A DNA stretch of 21,573 bases, from IMG/VR virus record IMGVR_UViG_3300009703_000125, positions 1 to 21,573 of that record; one strand, given 5' to 3'. The notes beneath the pieces are model-generated. The model was not told the origin of the DNA. It was given only the letters and a program-made list of their open reading frames with translations, and searched no databases. Below are positions 20,427-21,573 of the stretch, piece after piece (within the stretch, counting starts at the first letter, position 1; the number at the start of each line of letters is the position of its first letter). A program made the translations under genes and the position numbers. Source of the DNA: a virus.

Positions 20427-20768
20427 ATGGCCGAGGACTACAGCTCACAAGCAGCATTCCCGTTTGCGCAGCGCTTTGCCCTGAGCGGAACCGCGGACAA
20501 GGTGACTGAGATCAAGTTGCCCAAGGACGGGCGCAAGCTGACTGTCATCTTCGAGACCAACGCGGGCAAGTTCACGCACACCGGCACCGACGATACGGCG
20601 ATCGGTACTGAGTTCTTCACGGTGCCTGCTGACTCCGCATTCGAGGTGGTGTACGGGATGGGCGTCTCGGCCGCGGATCCCCTCTCTGTGTACGTCGGGT
20701 CTGGGACGGCGTCCACAAACGTCTGTGTGCTGCTCGAGGGCAAGGTCGATCTGGAGGACCGCAACTGA
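20427..20768 (+). CDS. Small beta-rich protein, probable virion surface component
   Basis: A 113-residue protein with a TTGGAGG ribosome site eight bases before ATG 20427. It is made of alternating strands (RFALSGTADKVTEIKLPKDGRKLTVIFE, EFFTVPADSAFEVVYGMG, LSVYVGSGTASTNVCVLLEGKV) with no helices, compact and without cysteine clusters. Coupling to the next gene and its own promoter motif place it in a short unit downstream of the tail genes. It could be a decoration protein or a tail-fibre accessory; no family is recognised. Confidence 0.45.
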   Translation: MAEDYSSQAAFPFAQRFALSGTADKVTEIKLPKDGRKLTVIFETNAGKFTHTGTDDTAIGTEFFTVPADSAFEVVYGMGVSAADPLSVYVGSGTASTNVCVLLEGKVDLEDRN

Positions 20769-21424
20769 TGGCCAGGTTCAAGGTCGCGTCGGCTGCAGCG
20801 GCCGGGATGACTACCGTTGACCTTTCGGCCGGGACCGAGGGCAACACAGGAATGAAGGGCGCCGGAACGTCCTTGGGGGGCACGTCGACCCTGCAGGTAG
20901 CCGCAACGCACGGTCTCCCTGACGCCGGACTAGACGCCTACTTCAATTTGACCCAGATCGACGCCAAGCCATCCGGGAAGCACCTGCTTCACGTCAAGCT
21001 TACGGTGGGAACGAAGCCCACCGAGTCATCCAATGGCAACGTGTTCTTGCACGCCTTGGTCGCTCCGAGCGCGGCCCTGTCGGGAACCAATGGCTATTAC
21101 GCCGGCTTCATGCGAACGTCGGGGGGCCTGGACCGCATCGGTTCCGCCAACAGGGTGGGGACCTCGCCTGGCGGGGGCACTCCGAACTTCGCGACGGAAG
21201 ACTTCATCGCCGACTTCTTCATCCAGTTCGACGGGACCACTGCCACCCACTGCACCGGCTATGCCACGGACTCGGCAAACGCTGAGAACTTCGGCAACAC
21301 CGCCAACGATGCCGGCGGCACGTTCACGAACGTCTTTGTCGGGGTCATGCTCAGCCAGGCCAACGCGTCCCCCTCGTCCGTTGTGACATGGGCAGGGGTA
21401 ACTCTTCAGTATGCGTGGGTCTGA
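20768..21424 (+). CDS. Beta-rich Gly/Thr-rich protein, possible tail fibre or spike component
   Basis: A 218-residue protein; ATG 20768 overlaps the previous stop (TGATG). The composition is Gly, Ala, Thr, Ser and Asn rich, with strands HLLHVKLTVGTKPTESSN, GYYAGFMRTSGGLDRIG, FIADFFIQFDGT and a C-terminal VTWAGVTLQYAWV. That composition and the strand spacing recall lectin-like/concanavalin-type jelly-rolls found in phage tail fibres, but no diagnostic motif is present. It lies at the end of the tail block, in the expected place for a receptor-binding protein. Low certainty on function. Confidence 0.45.
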   Translation: MARFKVASAAAAGMTTVDLSAGTEGNTGMKGAGTSLGGTSTLQVAATHGLPDAGLDAYFNLTQIDAKPSGKHLLHVKLTVGTKPTESSNGNVFLHALVAPSAALSGTNGYYAGFMRTSGGLDRIGSANRVGTSPGGGTPNFATEDFIADFFIQFDGTTATHCTGYATDSANAENFGNTANDAGGTFTNVFVGVMLSQANASPSSVVTWAGVTLQYAWV

Positions 21425-21493
21425 CCTCCAAACCTCCACCCCCAACCTGCCTGGGGCCCACAGCATGACGCACAAGACCAGCACGAGGCAGGT

Positions 21494-21573
21494 ATGGCAG
21501 ACGACACAGCACCCCCGAGCATCGACGAGGCCCACGAACTGGCGATGCACGAGCTCGCCGGCGTGGCTGATGC
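21494..21573 (+). CDS. Partial gene, start only
   Basis: ATG 21494 opens a frame that runs off the window (26 residues visible), beginning MADDTAPPSIDEAHELAMHE. It is acidic and Ala-rich with helical character. A weak GAGGCAGG lies upstream. A second frame from ATG 21465 is also open to the edge; I prefer this one for its residue composition. The 69-base gap before it has a short CCTGCCTGGGG-like self-complementary run but no clear terminator. Confidence 0.4.
   Translation, partial: MADDTAPPSIDEAHELAMHELAGVAD

Noticed and set aside
20589-20597. Possible fifth half-site (GATACGG)
   Set aside because: It lies inside a coding gene, has no left half at the required distance and no gene start follows.
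21465-21573. Alternative plus-strand frame from ATG 21465
   Set aside because: Open to the edge too but Trp/Thr/Arg-rich in a way unlike neighbouring proteins; the frame from 21494 looks more natural. Not fully excluded.
1-21573. tRNA, rRNA, integrase, attachment sites, insertion sequences, lysis cassette
   Set aside because: Looked for by eye; no tRNA-like cloverleaf, recombinase motif, transposase, or holin/endolysin signature was found.

Overview
The window is a contiguous stretch of a high-GC tailed phage genome (or prophage) with siphovirus gene order. Evidence: small and large terminase, an HK97-type portal, an HK97-type prohead protease, an HK97-fold capsid protein, an adaptor/gp10/terminator neck set, a tail tube protein, a frameshifted tail assembly chaperone pair, a tape measure protein and baseplate proteins, almost all on the + strand and overlapping by 1-8 bases. 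No integrase, tRNA, rRNA, CRISPR array or insertion sequence is visible, so lytic phage and prophage cannot be told apart. The host is uncertain. GC-rich DNA, GGAGG-type ribosome sites, a Tat signal peptide and a lipoprotein made largely of Asp-Thr repeats would fit a myxobacterium-like (Myxococcota/Bradymonadota) host, but this is only a guess.

Layout. 1-1228 is a mosaic accessory region: an apparently truncated methyltransferase-like fragment (+), a convergent two-gene minus-strand operon (ribbon-helix-helix-like protein and a 64-residue protein), and two alternative overlapping small + strand reading frames. 1225-3264 is a replication module: an initiator-like winged-helix protein carrying an 11-bp iteron array (candidate origin), a helicase-loader-like protein, a zinc-ribbon protein and a small protein. 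3261-4322 holds small accessory genes, including a predicted lipoprotein and a predicted Tat substrate. 4322-9177 is packaging and procapsid: TerS, TerL, a collapsed homing endonuclease, a portal-MuF fusion and the protease. 9264-13041 is capsid and neck. 13044-19703 is tail. 19704-20378 is a minus-strand sulfotransferase. 20427-21424 is two probable virion surface proteins, and 21494 onward is a gene cut by the window edge.

Regulation. Four copies of one inverted-repeat motif, CCGTATC-N5-TGATACGGT or close variants, stand in nearly all the real intergenic gaps of the structural region: before the small-gene/terminase unit, the portal, the major capsid protein, and between the divergent sulfotransferase and surface-protein genes. 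The right half doubles as an extended -10 promoter (TGA-TAnnnT). At two sites, and possibly in the leftward direction of the fourth, it sits so close to the ATG that the mRNA would be leaderless. This looks like a phage-wide promoter/operator system and is the most interesting feature here, with the 11-bp iterons, the +1 frameshift in the tail chaperone and the phage sulfotransferase next.
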